64,000 nucleotides of DNA from Loripinus fragilis (taxonomy: Eukaryota > Mollusca > Bivalvia > Lucinida > Lucinidae), in assembly GCA_964019695.1 (NCBI GenBank), contig OZ026521.1:37384939-37448938 (forward strand). Reading direction: 5' to 3'. This document shows, piece by piece, positions 23,701 through 30,650 of this stretch. Below the pieces are notes generated by a model. That model was given only the letters and a program-made list of their open reading frames with translations, ran no database searches and was not told the DNA's origin. Each line of letters opens with the position of its first letter. The stretch's first letter is position 1. A program made the position numbers and the translations under genes.

Positions 23701-26700
23701 ATACCAAAGTCTCGTGTAATGGCATCGTTGGTAACCCAAGTGTAAAGCATTCCCTTTCACTCCATACATGGAGTGAAACCGAATGCTTTAAACCTGAGTT
23801 ACCGAGAATGATCCCGAACTAACATGGATGGAGTGAAACAGAATGCTCTACACCCGTGTTACCGAAGATGATCCCAAACTAACATGAATGGAGTGAAACG
23901 AAATGCTCTACACCTGGGTTACCGAGGATGATCACGTTATGAGTGGAGTGAAACGGAATGCGTTACACCTGGATTAGCGAAGATGATCACGTTATGAGTG
24001 GAGTGAAACGGAATGCTTTACACCTGGGTTACCGAGGATGATTCCGTCAGGAATGGAGTGAAATGGAATGCTTTTCACCTGGGCTACAGAGGATGATTAC
24101 ATTATGGAATATAATGTAAACAGAATGTTTTACACCTGGGTCACCTTATGAATGGAGTGAAACGGAATGTTACTGAGGATGATGTTATGGCTTGTCTTAC
24201 TTACCGGGTCATAAAATAGCCAACTGTATGGTTTAGACAGCATTGCCAAGGATCGAGCCTAAAATATACCAATGATACATGATTAATAAGTGTTTACTTC
24301 CAAAACCTTGCATTTGCACAGGTTTCATATTTTGTATATTTAACGTAGTTGTACATTTTGACAATGGTTCACTAACCGGTGGATTGTTTTATTCAATTAT
24401 TCACTTGGGTAAATTCTATTCCTGGATAATAAAATATTTAACAAGAGCTCAGCATATCCATAGATTTAATTATGATTGTCTAGGATAAGATGTCAGTTTT
24501 AATTATAAATATCTAGTAATATGTCAGTCCAAATTGGGATCATTTAAGTAATTTGGTCTCATTAGCCTGTTAGCGCTCCATAGAAATTCCTACCACAAGT
24601 TCGTGCTTTGAAAACTATGCAACACTATGCAAATTGTATCCACGCATTGCATGATTGATATTAATTTTAAAGATCAGGTTATTGTTTCATTTTCGGTGTT
24701 TAAATTGTTATTATTTTAATATATATTAAAATATAAACTGCTTATTTTCCTCATAAGACTTACAATGTCAGAGGCTGTTCATTACATGCTAGCTATTTGT
24801 ACTTTTTTACTATCATAAAACAATAACTCACTGTTTCAAGTAGTAACTTTGTATTTTTCTTCCTGCAAAACACTATGGAGTTCTTCATAAAGATTCTCCG
24901 CATATGTACCAGATGGTCTTTGGCCTGCTTCACTGAACTTTCTCTTTCAAATCTCCAAGATTTTATCATCAATTCGTGGTTCGTTAGGAGGGTCTCAACA
25001 AGTGATATGCCTTCAAAAAACATAAGATTACAAGAAGTATTAAAACAGTTAGTGGGTATGGCCAGGAAATGCCACAATCTCACACTGCAGACCAACCCAC
25101 GACACAATGTGGACGAAACACAGAATACTAACAGCCACATGACATCATAAGGCAATTAAAGTAAAGCAGCCAGCTCGCTCTTCCCCACAAGATAAGTGCA
25201 AAACTAGAAAGGATACAACAGTAAGAACGAGTACCAAACACAAAAAAAGCCATGTAAACAATGGGAGCAATAATTCACAATGAATCAACAAAAACAGAAC
25301 CATCGCCTTGGAATGGACAGCAGTCGAAGCCACTAAACCGTCTAACCGTTGCATATGGCTCATTATTAAATTATCAAGTAAAATATACATGTAGGGTATC
25401 CAAAGGGATACATGTAAATGAAGCGCCTTATGAGAAACACTATTTACTGCACTTGCATACAGCAAAGGCACAGATCAGATCAGTCTGTGCAGCTGCATAG
25501 TCTGATTGGCACCACAGCTGTTCTCTGCCGCCAAATAGTGCAAAAATTGTAATCTTCATAGTATCAAAAAACATATTAATGGGGATATTTTCGTGCTCAG
25601 AACAGCAGACAATTCCATTTGTCCTCGTTATAATTTTTATATGATAAATGGCTATAATATATATGACAACGGACACATTTCAAGTTCATATGAGTTTAAC
25701 TTGATTTTTTAAACCTCGAGACCTGATATGAATCAGTTTATCTCAAAATAACTTTGACTCTCGCATTAACTTTGAGTTTTGAGGATTTGAATTACAATCT
25801 TGTGCCACTATTGGCCCACCAGCGAAACGCCATTCAAATGGCGTTTCGCTGGTGGGCCCATAGTCACCCGCCGTTATGCTTACTGGGGTTTATTATGATC
25901 CACCTACCTCGAGCATCATCGAAGAAGACACTAACTTTTTCCCAGTGATAGAATTGTACGAGATCATAGATGGCCCTGCCGAATCTATCTATATCTGGTA
26001 GCACTTCGAAAGTATTGTTGAGGTGGTCTTGTGACATGACCTGTGTCGTTGCTATGTAGGGTATTTTTAACGCTTCTGTTGCTAAGGCCAGAGGATCTTC
26101 AAAAGGTCCAACATAAACATGTGTTGAATGTGCCTTAAAGAACCCCATTCCTGAAATAGAAAACAAATGAGCCGCGGCATGAGCAAATCGATAATGTGGC
26201 ATGCGTCACGAGAAGACTCGGACAGTTTACATGGGCGGATCCAGAGGGGGGGGGGGGGCAGGCGGTCTGGACCCCCCTGAAAAATCACAAAAATATAGGG
26301 TTTCTAAGCAATACTGGTCCGGATCCCCTTTAAATTGTAAAGCTACCAAGCCACCATTCAATATTGGGCCATAATCGGCACGCCAGCGAAACGCCATTTA
26401 AATTGCGTTTCGCAGGCGGGCCGATGATGGTCCGCTAATATTGGTATTTGGATCATTCCTCCCACCATCAAACTAAAAAGAAAATAAAAACGTTTTCAAA
26501 GTTGGCCCCCATCTGACAAAATTTTCTGGATCCGCGCATGGCTTAACATCAGCTTAGTCTGATCAGTGGCTTTGCTGTTCTCATGAAGAAATCTTAGGTC
26601 TCTAGTTACCCACTGAGCACACAGCGAAGAATCTGATCAGTCTGGGTGGAAGCCCAGGCTGATTTGAGTCTTCGCTTGGCTCACACTCATTATGTTAGTT

Positions 26701-26845
26701 TTGCTCATGTCAGGCTAAAACAAATGCAATCAATGTCAATCAAATTATGGATAATCGACACCAAAAGCAGATGGTAACATAATGAACTTAAGCCTCATTT
26801 GGTTTCTTGAACAGGAGAACTATTTGAAAATGTTATTGTTGTTGT

Positions 26846-26915
<70 letters not shown>

Positions 26916-28903
26916 ATTTGCAAATATCTTTAAGGGTAAGTTTGATTACTGCATCGCTTTCCAATATTCAACAAGATTTTAGCGTATCCATAAATTGAAT
27001 TATGAATATCTAGAATAGAATAATATCAGTTCCAATTGGGATCATTGGATGTGGTATATCGAATTTAAAAATCTATCGTTTTTTGCGTTCTGTATATGTA
27101 ACATAAGTTTTAGATTATATTCTTAAATTTCTTAATTCAAGATAGTTTGAGGTCAGTGTGAAGTCCATATGAAAATATTTTTCTCATCTCAGCTCAAATT
27201 ATGTATTGCTAAAAACTGTGACAAAGAAATGGTACTGACAAACCTTCCACATGTATTTGCCATAAATGATGGGACTAGCAGTTTACTGTGACCCCAAATA
27301 ATGATTGTGCAGTACTGGATAAATAGGTGCTGGATAGAAGATACAATGCATTGTAAAATTGTGCAAGTTTACTAAGTCAAGCACTTTTCCCTATAGACGT
27401 GTAACAATACATCAAATTGCTTTGAACAGCTTACAGTTCAATATGCTATATCACTGTTATAGAAGGCATTCTCTAACTGACTCTTTCTTATTCTTATTTT
27501 GATGCATAACCATTTATTTTGTTATATGGCTGTTATGAAAGACATTCTCTGACTCGTTCAATCTAGCTCTCATTTTGATTGCACTAATCATTTAGTCAAT
27601 TTAGTTTATTTAGTCTTGTTATGGAAGGCATTGTCTGATTGGCTTAATCTAGCTCTCATTTGGAAACGTACCATTTATTTCGTTATATAAGTGATATGGA
27701 CGTCTTTCCCTGATTAATTTTCTTCATATAGTTATCATTTCGATACTTACCATTTCGTTGGTTATATAACTGTTATAGAAGGCATTCCCGGCCTCGCTCA
27801 ATCTAGTCTCATTTCGATACTTACCATTTCTTTCGTAATATAACTGTTATGGAAGACATTCCGTGGCTCTCATTCAGATACTTACCATTTATTTCGTTAT
27901 ATGACTGTTATGGAAGACATTCTCTGACTCAATCGCTCAATCTCTGCCTTATTTCGATGCTTACCATTTATTTTGTTAAATGACTGTTATGGAAGGCATT
28001 TTCTGACTGGCTTAATCTAGCTCTCATTTCAATGCTTATCATTTATTTTGTTAAATTATTGCTATGGAATCCATTCTCTGACTGGTTCATTATAACTCAC
28101 ATTTCTATGCTAACCATATATTTGTTAAATTACTGTTATGGAAAGCAATCTCTGGCTGACACAATCTAACTCTTATTTCGATACTTACCATTTATTTGTT
28201 ATATGACTGTTATGGCAGACATTGTCTGGCTCTCCTTCGGTACTTACCATTTGTTTTGTTACACGAGCATGGCTGCTATGTGACGTATCATAATACTATG
28301 ACTGGCTCTAACTATATTCTCTTATACAACAATATGAATTGCAATTCATTAGATACACCTTCTTATGGAAAGTGTTTAATTTCTAAGCTCGTTTCTAATT
28401 TGTACGTTTTTGTCTATGCAGAAGCCCTTCTGGTGTCATGGGTAGGTTAGCATCGCTCGTGTCACCTCTGACAGACAGTCAAATATAGATTTGGAAACCC
28501 CAACACAGCATTGTTAAAAGACCTGACATAGCATTTTTCACTCACCAATTTCAAAATAGAATGATTTGCATTATAGCCACAATCGTTTTTATCCCACAAG
28601 TCAGATGAGGGTGTTTTCTAATGTTTTTGCAAACTGACTTTGTCCAGGTCTTTTTATTATTTAAATATGAAAATTAATCAGATTTTTTTCAATAATTATT
28701 TTTCTTGTCCACTCACGTTAGATCCTGATATTTTCTTTTTGCATTTTCGTTTTGGATGTAAATATTACTTATACCTTTCTTGATCTTATCATAGTCTGAT
28801 CTCGTTTTGCCCAGCTTTAAAACAATCAGATTGACATTTAGAGTGTCAAAGTTTTTATCAGTTCCAAGCTTCTTCAGATCTGCTATCCAGGATTGATGCA
28901 CAG
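7912..28903 (-). CDS. iGluR-like subunit, paralogue A (12 exons recognised, 5' exon missing)
   Basis: Ionotropic glutamate receptor subunit, a tetrameric ligand-gated cation channel of the plasma membrane. Twelve exons join in frame with GT-AG boundaries and give about 875 residues: N-terminal clamshell domain, S1, M1, re-entrant M2, M3 with SSYTANLAAFLTV, S2, M4 and a cytoplasmic tail. Family members are usually about 900 residues, so only the signal peptide and first beta strand appear to be missing. N-glycosylation sequons (NNT, NFT, NQT, NFS, NRT, NAT) lie in the extracellular part. The pore is of non-NMDA (AMPA/kainate/delta/phi) type, but the pocket resembles GluD and GluN1. No frameshift or stop breaks the exons. 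An AATAAA at 7663-7658 on this strand is a possible poly(A) signal about 250 nt past the stop. A second copy lies about 40 kb to the right in the same orientation. Exon boundaries are my inference from the sequence; family membership is certain. Confidence 0.93.
9377..9862. mobile_element. Copy-A specific insertion
   Basis: About 485 bp absent from copy B near 51302. Contains alternating TGATATCAATCA blocks (9428-9480), and on the minus strand the phrase CACGAGTGCGCAGCAACTC within a region reading GAAATATATTTGATATTTACC, a bivalve-type dispersed repeat. Boundaries approximate. Confidence 0.55.
10010..10508 (-). mobile_element. Retroelement 3'-UTR fragment
   Basis: Closely related to 19830-20330: GACCCAGGATACC, GAGGTCAGCCCTTTCCCAGC, GAATACCGGAGCAAAAGAAATC and CATCAGGCCCC in the same order. 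Missing in copy B at about 51473. No coding part here, so a severely 5'-truncated insertion. Confidence 0.75.
11275..11516. mobile_element. MITE family 1 (about 240 bp)
   Basis: Terminal inverted repeats of about 33 bp: CATAAGATTTCCAACAATGTGG at the left, complementary to CCACATTGTTGGAAATCTCATG at the right. The centre includes TTTTAAGCTTAAAAACTCCAAA and a GCAAAGGCTCTGATC stretch. Members at 21846, 35573, 52853 and 60963. Shared with copy B. Confidence 0.88.
12502..12904. mobile_element. MITE family 2, large palindrome
   Basis: Ends CACACTGGTAAATATATACG and CGTATACATTTACCAGTGTG; the halves are nearly complementary throughout, meeting at GGAATAGATTCGAGTAC.../GTACTCAAATCTATTCC. It lies about 100 bp 3' of the x11 donor in the transcript. 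Copy B has its partner at 53791-54230. Confidence 0.9.
13011..13188 (-). CDS. iGluR A, exon x11: S2 end and M4
   Basis: Exon of 178 nt; acceptor TTTATCATAG, donor GTAAGT. The split codon restores NK-WW, the invariant KWW at the end of S2, followed by GRRSCPDY with the partner Cys of the S2 disulphide. After a short linker, ENVAGVFFILVGGIAVAAVV forms M4 and is followed by CLAEYFAKQISKNIKK, the start of the cytoplasmic tail. The protein of this exon is identical in copy B. Confidence 0.96.
13400..14599 (-). mobile_element. Tc1/mariner element, degenerate, in copy A intron
   Basis: 1200 bp from CTATTGCCATAAAGTTAA to its inverted copy TTAACTTTAAGGCAATAG, flanked by TA on both sides. Copy B has the uninterrupted site (ACAACTATATACAT near 54730). 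Contains a broken transposase. A textbook Tc1 insertion in the intron between x10 and x11. Confidence 0.93.
13845..14455 (-). pseudogene. Tc1-like transposase remnant
   Basis: The N-terminal part (14455 leftwards) shows a helix-turn-helix region, VSRVLNVSQSVLSRPLKEHR-DSGSIRKRKRS. It jumps to YGMRC, MVCGALSDDHMIQ and GTLNSQKYQDQIL, the middle DDE-domain strand and helix. A one-base loss disrupts the C-terminal D-NPIEHVWDKLG motif near 13880. The segment carrying the first catalytic Asp (W..DES region) seems deleted, so it cannot be active. Confidence 0.88.
14700..15040. mobile_element. Foldback MITE, family 3
   Basis: Starts GAGGATCTTACATGAGTGCT, inner palindrome ATTGAATTTATTAAAGG.../TTTAATAAATATAATAA with ATAAAATGTGAGGCTTGCC loop, then the body to CAGACGGGACTTCATGA. 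Copy-A specific; immediately followed by a second member. Confidence 0.75.
15041..15375. mobile_element. Foldback MITE, family 3, adjacent second member
   Basis: Same order as 14700-15040: AGAGGATCTTACATGAGTGC, GAATTTATTAAACGAGTTGG, GTGAGGCTTGCCGAGC, then AAGACGCGACGTCAT. Two tandem members suggest self-insertion or local duplication. Not in copy B, which carries family 8 here instead. Confidence 0.75.
15665..15718. repeat. GCGTTTCGCTGG-type hairpin next to x10 donor
   Basis: Imperfect hairpin CCCGCTAGCAAAAGCCAT / ATGGCATTTCCCTGGTGGG, about 35 nt past the 5' splice site of x10. Same family as 25812-25860. Copy B has it at 55700-55756. Confidence 0.65.
15755..16584 (-). CDS. iGluR A, exon x10: S1 end, M1, pore, M3, S2
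   Basis: Exon of 830 nt encoding 276 residues plus two bases. PLSINTMRE carries the ligand-carboxylate Arg (exon residue 15, GluA2 R485 equivalent). M1 is about residues 53-72. The re-entrant M2 has LLQGGTD, with Gln at the Q/R site (101). M3 carries SSYTANLAAFLTV (129-141), the full gating motif. S2 follows. Positions equivalent to GluA2 S654 and T655 are Gly169 and Ile170, and GluA2 E705 is replaced by Asp218 after Trp217 (FFWDTT), which is the GluN1/GluD arrangement. Cys230 should pair with the Cys in x11. Acceptor CTGTTTCAG; donor GTAAGT starting at 15754, giving a split AA-G codon. Reading through the donor makes an artificial stop. Copy B differs by one residue (Val214 here, Ala there). 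Confidence 0.98.
16616..17004. mobile_element. MITE family 2, large palindrome
   Basis: CACACTGGTAAATGTATACG to CGTATACATTTACCAGTGTG; the centre is a perfect palindrome about GAGTACCGATC...GATCGGTACTC. Lies 32 bp 5' of the x10 acceptor in transcript sense. Partner in copy B at 56659-57086. Confidence 0.92.
17005..17889 (-). other. Rest of intron between x9 and x10, copy A
   Basis: Non-coding. The identity step between the copies lies here near 17223. The GATA-type microsatellite is the only structure seen. Confidence 0.6.
17682..17750. repeat. (TATC)n microsatellite
   Basis: About 17 uninterrupted tetranucleotide repeats, 140 bp 3' of the x9 donor. The copy B array (57743-57816) is about one unit longer. 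Confidence 0.97.
17890..18093 (-). CDS. iGluR A, exon x9: S1 of the ligand-binding domain
   Basis: Exon of 68 codons; acceptor TTTTATCAG, donor GTATGT. Begins EKPFCMYKRD, carries FEGFAVDLIAEVASMLEF (family YEGY.VDL...IA...GF), then DGKFGS and NWNGMIGELLSG. The Glu aligns with GluA2 E402, and the Phe of EGF with GluA2 Y450. The join to x10 gives GELLSG-NATMSVAPLS in phase 0. The protein is the same in both copies. Confidence 0.96.
18094..19532 (-). other. Intron between x8 and x9, copy A
   Basis: 1.44-kb intron, almost identical to 58152-59596, containing the family-6 MITE at 18836-19142. Nothing else recognised. Confidence 0.75.
18836..19142. mobile_element. MITE family 6 (CGCGGATCCAGA ends)
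   Basis: Begins CATGCGCGGATCCAGACC, with a C-rich variable run, and ends TTTTCTGGACCCGCGCCTG. The middle carries the CATCGGCC...GATGATGG hairpin. Other members: 26230-26540, 58895-59203 and half an element at 34232-34366. Confidence 0.85.
19533..19661 (-). CDS. iGluR A, exon x8: linker and start of S1
   Basis: Exon of 43 codons; acceptor CTTAACAG, donor GTATGT. Encodes IGEWKYTGD (the family IG.W motif), a linker with sequon NRT, and ends AKVVTIL, the first strand of the ligand-binding domain (V.TIL.PP). The glutamate-family Glu after this Leu is supplied by x9. Identical protein in copy B. Confidence 0.93.
19814..20766 (-). mobile_element. 5'-truncated retroelement in intron, copy-A specific
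   Basis: Present in the intron between x7 and x8 of copy A; copy B reads GCTTAC directly into AAAACACCTTTC near 59877. On the minus strand it runs from a coding fragment (20726-20349) into a 3' region with GATTTCTTTTGCTCCGGTATTC, and ends near CTTTACTTACTTTAG. The 3' region recurs at 10010-10508, 3120-3250 and 645-710. Confidence 0.82.
20349..20726 (-). CDS. C-terminal fragment of a retroelement protein
   Basis: Open frame of 125 codons, rich in basic and aromatic residues (KQGYRYHKLRKTFSKFYRRY, SQGLSEHDFYGDLVYKLKKI, TACLVVNPITVG). I recall similar tails at the end of reverse-transcriptase-like open frames dispersed in mollusc genomes, but the catalytic domain itself is not here and no motif proves the class. 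It ends with TSDSMMVPT followed by a stop and the repeat 3' region, which supports a mobile origin rather than an iGluR exon. It has stayed open, so insertion is recent. Confidence 0.6.
   Translation of the reverse strand: MLTQKLLKQGYRYHKLRKTFSKFYRRYYDLISKFQVGLKSLLSQGLSEHDFYGDLVYKLKKIVGSNNFSAQFIKIISHYKKIGYNINVLQQTACLVVNPITVGNFAFLFNCTPVGRTSDSMMVPT
21311..21415 (-). CDS. iGluR A, exon x7: end of N-terminal domain
   Basis: Exon of 35 codons; acceptor GTTTCAG, donor GTAATA. Encodes IRHEGHLGNIQFDENGKR and then NFSIFLTEISGYDQVQ. This is the strongly conserved iGluR segment G.TG.I.FD..G.R.N....I.E, which closes the N-terminal domain just before the linker to S1. One sequon, NFS. Identical in copy B. 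Confidence 0.92.
21416..22934 (-). other. Intron between x6 and x7, copy A
   Basis: 1.5-kb intron with one family-1 MITE (21846-22085). 22100-22930 has no recognised feature. Nearly identical to 60532-62051. Confidence 0.75.
21846..22085. mobile_element. MITE family 1
   Basis: Ends CATTGCATGAGATTTCCAAC and GTTGGAAATCACATGTCATG, with TTTTTAAGCTTAAAAGGAGG in the body. Inverted relative to 11275-11516. Shared with copy B. Confidence 0.88.
22935..23168 (-). CDS. iGluR A, exon x6: N-terminal domain
   Basis: Exon of 78 codons; acceptor TTTTTCAG ends at 23169 and donor GTAAGT starts at 22934. Encodes GDELPDVFRIFSDIHVNFTV, then the helical stretch HDAISLLEQVLKFV, which is the typical ...YDAV.L.A..L helix of the iGluR clamshell domain. 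Two sequons, NFT and NQT. Identical at protein level in copy B. Confidence 0.88.
23616..23753 (-). CDS. iGluR A, exon x5: N-terminal domain
   Basis: Exon of 46 codons beginning GMLYTWVTNDA and ending RVYTTHKHK before donor GTAGGG. The acceptor is AAAG at 23757-23754. It has no polypyrimidine tract and lies inside an inverted repeat, so the exact start is the least certain of all boundaries in this gene. Phase 0 at both ends, in agreement with x4 and x6. The first 28 nt are repeated, antisense, about eight times in the upstream intron. The coding frame continues intronic beyond the donor, so a longer exon cannot be excluded. Confidence 0.65.
23754..24188. repeat. Minisatellite filling the intron between x4 and x5
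   Basis: About eight units of 55-61 bp, each with TGGAGTGAAACGGAATGCTT, ACACCTGGGTTACC and GAGGATGAT. It occupies nearly all of the 451-nt intron. The unit is an inverted copy of the x5 acceptor and exon start, and the first unit abuts x5 as a palindrome around CACTCCATACATGGAGTG. Copy B has it at 62871-63305. Confidence 0.95.
24205..24258 (-). CDS. iGluR A, exon x4: 54-nt microexon, N-terminal domain
   Basis: Exon of 18 codons reading ARSLAMLSKPYSWLFYDP, flanked by acceptor TATATTTTAG and donor GTAAGT. The Y-W-L-F pattern matches the iGluR segment in which a residue-rich loop precedes the strand ..Y.W.FT. Phase 0 on both sides, so skipping it would not shift the frame. The intron downstream (23754-24204) is almost completely a tandem array described separately. 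Copy B has the same exon. Confidence 0.8.
24832..25010 (-). CDS. iGluR A, exon x3: N-terminal domain
   Basis: Exon of 179 nt; acceptor TTTGAAG ends at 25011 and donor GTGAGT starts at 24831. Encodes GISLVETLLTNHELMIKSW, then a basic helix and the strand NSIVFCRKKNTKLLLET. The last part corresponds to the family strand-helix element (S..IV..C....A...L..A) of the lower clamshell lobe. It joins x2 through a split Gly codon and x4 in phase 0. Confidence 0.78.
25011..25907 (-). other. Intron between x2 and x3, copy A
   Basis: 0.9-kb intron. A block at 25140-25200 (TTAAAGTAAAGCAGCCAGCTC) belongs to the repeat also at 2560, 9930, 42630 and 51380. The hairpin at 25812-25860 is described separately. 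No gene. Confidence 0.6.
25812..25860. repeat. Near-perfect hairpin next to x2 donor
   Basis: CCCACCAGCGAAACGCCATT faces AATGGCGTTTCGCTGGTGGG with a two-base loop, 47 nt past the x2 5' splice site. The same hairpin motif occurs inside family-6 MITEs (26385-26440, 19000-19050) and near 15665. Confidence 0.95.
25908..26150 (-). CDS. iGluR A, exon x2: N-terminal domain
   Basis: Exon of 243 nt; acceptor TTTCAG ends at 26151 and donor GTAGGTGG starts at 25907. It encodes THVYVGPFEDPLALATEALK, then IPYIATT, a NNT glycosylation sequon, then YDLVQFYHWEKVSVFFDD. These match the periplasmic-binding-like core of iGluR N-terminal domains (GP....A...A..L.IP.I.T, and ...L...Y.W..V...YD). Phase 1 at both ends. 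Its partner in copy B lies beyond the window edge. Confidence 0.85.
26230..26540. mobile_element. MITE family 6
   Basis: CATGGGCGGATCCAGAGG to TTCTGGATCCGCGCATG, with a G run of about ten after the left end and the CCAGCGAAACGCCATTTAAA hairpin at 26385-26440. In the intron between x1 and x2. Confidence 0.9.
26834..26916. repeat. (CTG)n trinucleotide repeat
   Basis: TTG/CTG mixture and then about 17 uninterrupted CTG triplets; CAG in transcript sense. It lies in the intron between x1 and x2. Confidence 0.97.
27440..28260. repeat. Minisatellite, about 85-bp units
   Basis: Some nine to ten degenerate units containing ACTGTTATGGAAGGCATTC, CTGACTGGCTTAATCTAGCTC and TACCATTTATTT. In transcript sense most units carry AAATGGTAAG, a consensus splice donor. 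Located in the intron between x1 and x2. Confidence 0.9.
28775..28903 (-). CDS. iGluR A, exon x1: N-terminal domain
   Basis: Exon of 129 nt with acceptor TTTCAG (28909-28904) and donor GTATAAGT starting at 28774. It encodes the first helix and second strand of the clamshell domain (VHQSWIADLKKLG then LNVNLIVLKL) and ends KIKKG. The donor inside the longer open frame was chosen because only it gives phase 1, matching the phase of x2 and producing KIKKG-MGFFKAH-THVYVGP, which fits the usual K.V...GV.A..GP pattern. It starts in phase 1, so an upstream exon must end with one extra base. Confidence 0.75.
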
Positions 28904-29009
28904 CTGAAAGTAGAAAAAGTGAGACGCACTATATAAAAAGAACCGAAAGTCTTTGGCGTAGGCAGCATGACTGGGCGTGCACTGCTGATTTCCATGTTAG
29001 GCAATTAAA

Positions 29010-29069
<60 letters not shown>
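29010..29069. repeat. (CT)n microsatellite
   Basis: About 60 bp of CT dinucleotides with one CC and one TA interruption, about 110 bp upstream of x1 in transcript sense; on the coding strand it is a GA tract. Confidence 0.97.
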
Positions 29070-30582
29070 GATTATTCTACTCATTCCCTTAGGTTGATTT
29101 TATTATAATATTTTAACTTTATTTTGCGTATTTCTCATTCACGCAGCAACAATGTACATCTGGTCATTTAAACTGAGATGACAATATATATAAACTCAAC
29201 CCTAGAAAGATTATATGTATGTATATATCATAATGTGTTAAAGATACTGTGGATAAAATGTTTAAACCAATACATTTCCGTTCTGTTCTGTTATATAAGT
29301 TATGAATGATGACATCAGATATCCATACCCAAAAGCTTTCAACGCGCGTTCATTTCGAGCCAACTAAGGAAGCTAAACATTCTGCTCGTCAGTTGAACCA
29401 TTAAGGGCACACAGACTGAATACCAAGCTGATCGTATCTGTGGATCCATTAAGACGGATATTTAGAAAATATGACTACCATACAACACATTTGTAGATAC
29501 ATCATATTGACATCCAAACTGCCGCAGTGATATTAGAAACTTCTGGGGTGGTAGGGAAAAGTCTTTTTCTTCAGAATCGGACTTTAGCCTGCACTAGATA
29601 ATAAAAATGTATTACAGTTGACATTTAGAACTTAAAAATGTTCATGCTTTCCAGTGCGAGCTAAAATCGTTTGAATCTGCAAGTCTTTGAATACCAGAGT
29701 TAAATTTATACTCAAGCAGAAAAAAACAACTTGTGAGCAATGACAATTTGTCTACTTTTTCAGCAAGCAAATGACCCCAGGGTGGGCACTTACTAACGAA
29801 ACGGGTAGGGGTGCCAATGGGAGTCAATGACTCATATCCCTTTCCAGACACGATTAAGACCCATTTACAGACAACAGTAAGACAAACACATATCACATTG
29901 TACTCAGATAGAGAATTTTCATTTGTTCTATTCTTACCAAGAGAATTAATAGTATACTCGTTTAATCCCTTGTACTGGGGGAAATGTTATTGCAATAAAG
30001 CATATCATTCAGGCTGCACATTCTAACAACAGTTTCCTTTATTGAAAGTCATTCAAATATGCCCAGAAGGGGCCTCAAAAGAGTCTCTAATCTTCTTTCA
30101 TGACTTTTTCTCGTAAATAGTTTCATCTTTTAGTTTATGCCAGTTCTCTTTATTCAAATGTCGTTACTTTTTCTTTCATCGTGGATTATGTGGCCATTTT
30201 TAGACATAATACATTTCATCGGAAGTAAAATTCCGACCTATCAAGCACCATCAGATGACAACAAAGGGTGTCTTCTAATAGTGCTATAAAATGTATTCGA
30301 TGCATCAAAGCTACTGCATACCCAAAAACGCATTTGCGTACAAATTTGAACCGCAAATATGGGATTATGCCATCCCAGTTCTGAAGGTTTCTTGATGATA
30401 TGCAACAAAATGTGAAAGGAAAGGCCATTCTAATGTATAATTCCAATTTTGGTAGGGGTTTAAATATGATAATATTATCTGCTCTAAGACCCTTTTCGAG
30501 GGTTTCGCACCCATTAATAGAGTAAAAGATGTCCTGACTCATTTAAGATTTAATATTGTCCATCAAGAATGAGCTTAGCATG

Positions 30583-30650
30583 GCAAATAGCGCAGACCCT
30601 GATGAGACGCCGCTTTATGCGGCGTCTCATGTGGGTCTACGCCATTTGTA
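30583..30650. repeat. Hairpin with GACGCCGC arms
   Basis: CAAATAGCGCAGACCC, GATGAGACGCCGC, loop TTTAT, GCGGCGTCTCAT, GGGTCTACGCCATTTG: a long near-perfect inverted repeat, GC-rich in an AT-rich context. Confidence 0.85.

Noticed and set aside
23754..24188. CRISPR-like array
   Set aside because: Repeat units are 55-61 bp without unique spacers, in a eukaryotic intron.
24793..25155. Full 120-codon open frame around x3 as one exon
   Set aside because: The 5' third lies before a good acceptor and is hydrophobic junk; the phase of x2 only fits the acceptor at 25011.
26782..26982. Plus-strand frame with a poly-Leu run
   Set aside because: Simply the CTG repeat translated; no other protein features.
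29642..29896. Minus-strand frame starting MICVCLTVVCKWVLIV, resembling a signal peptide
   Set aside because: The later part (GTPTRFVSKCPPWGHLLAEK) translates a dispersed non-coding repeat, and no donor in a suitable phase follows the hydrophobic part.
30216..30542. 108-codon minus-strand frame upstream of x1
   Set aside because: No iGluR-like strand or helix pattern and no convincing splice sites.
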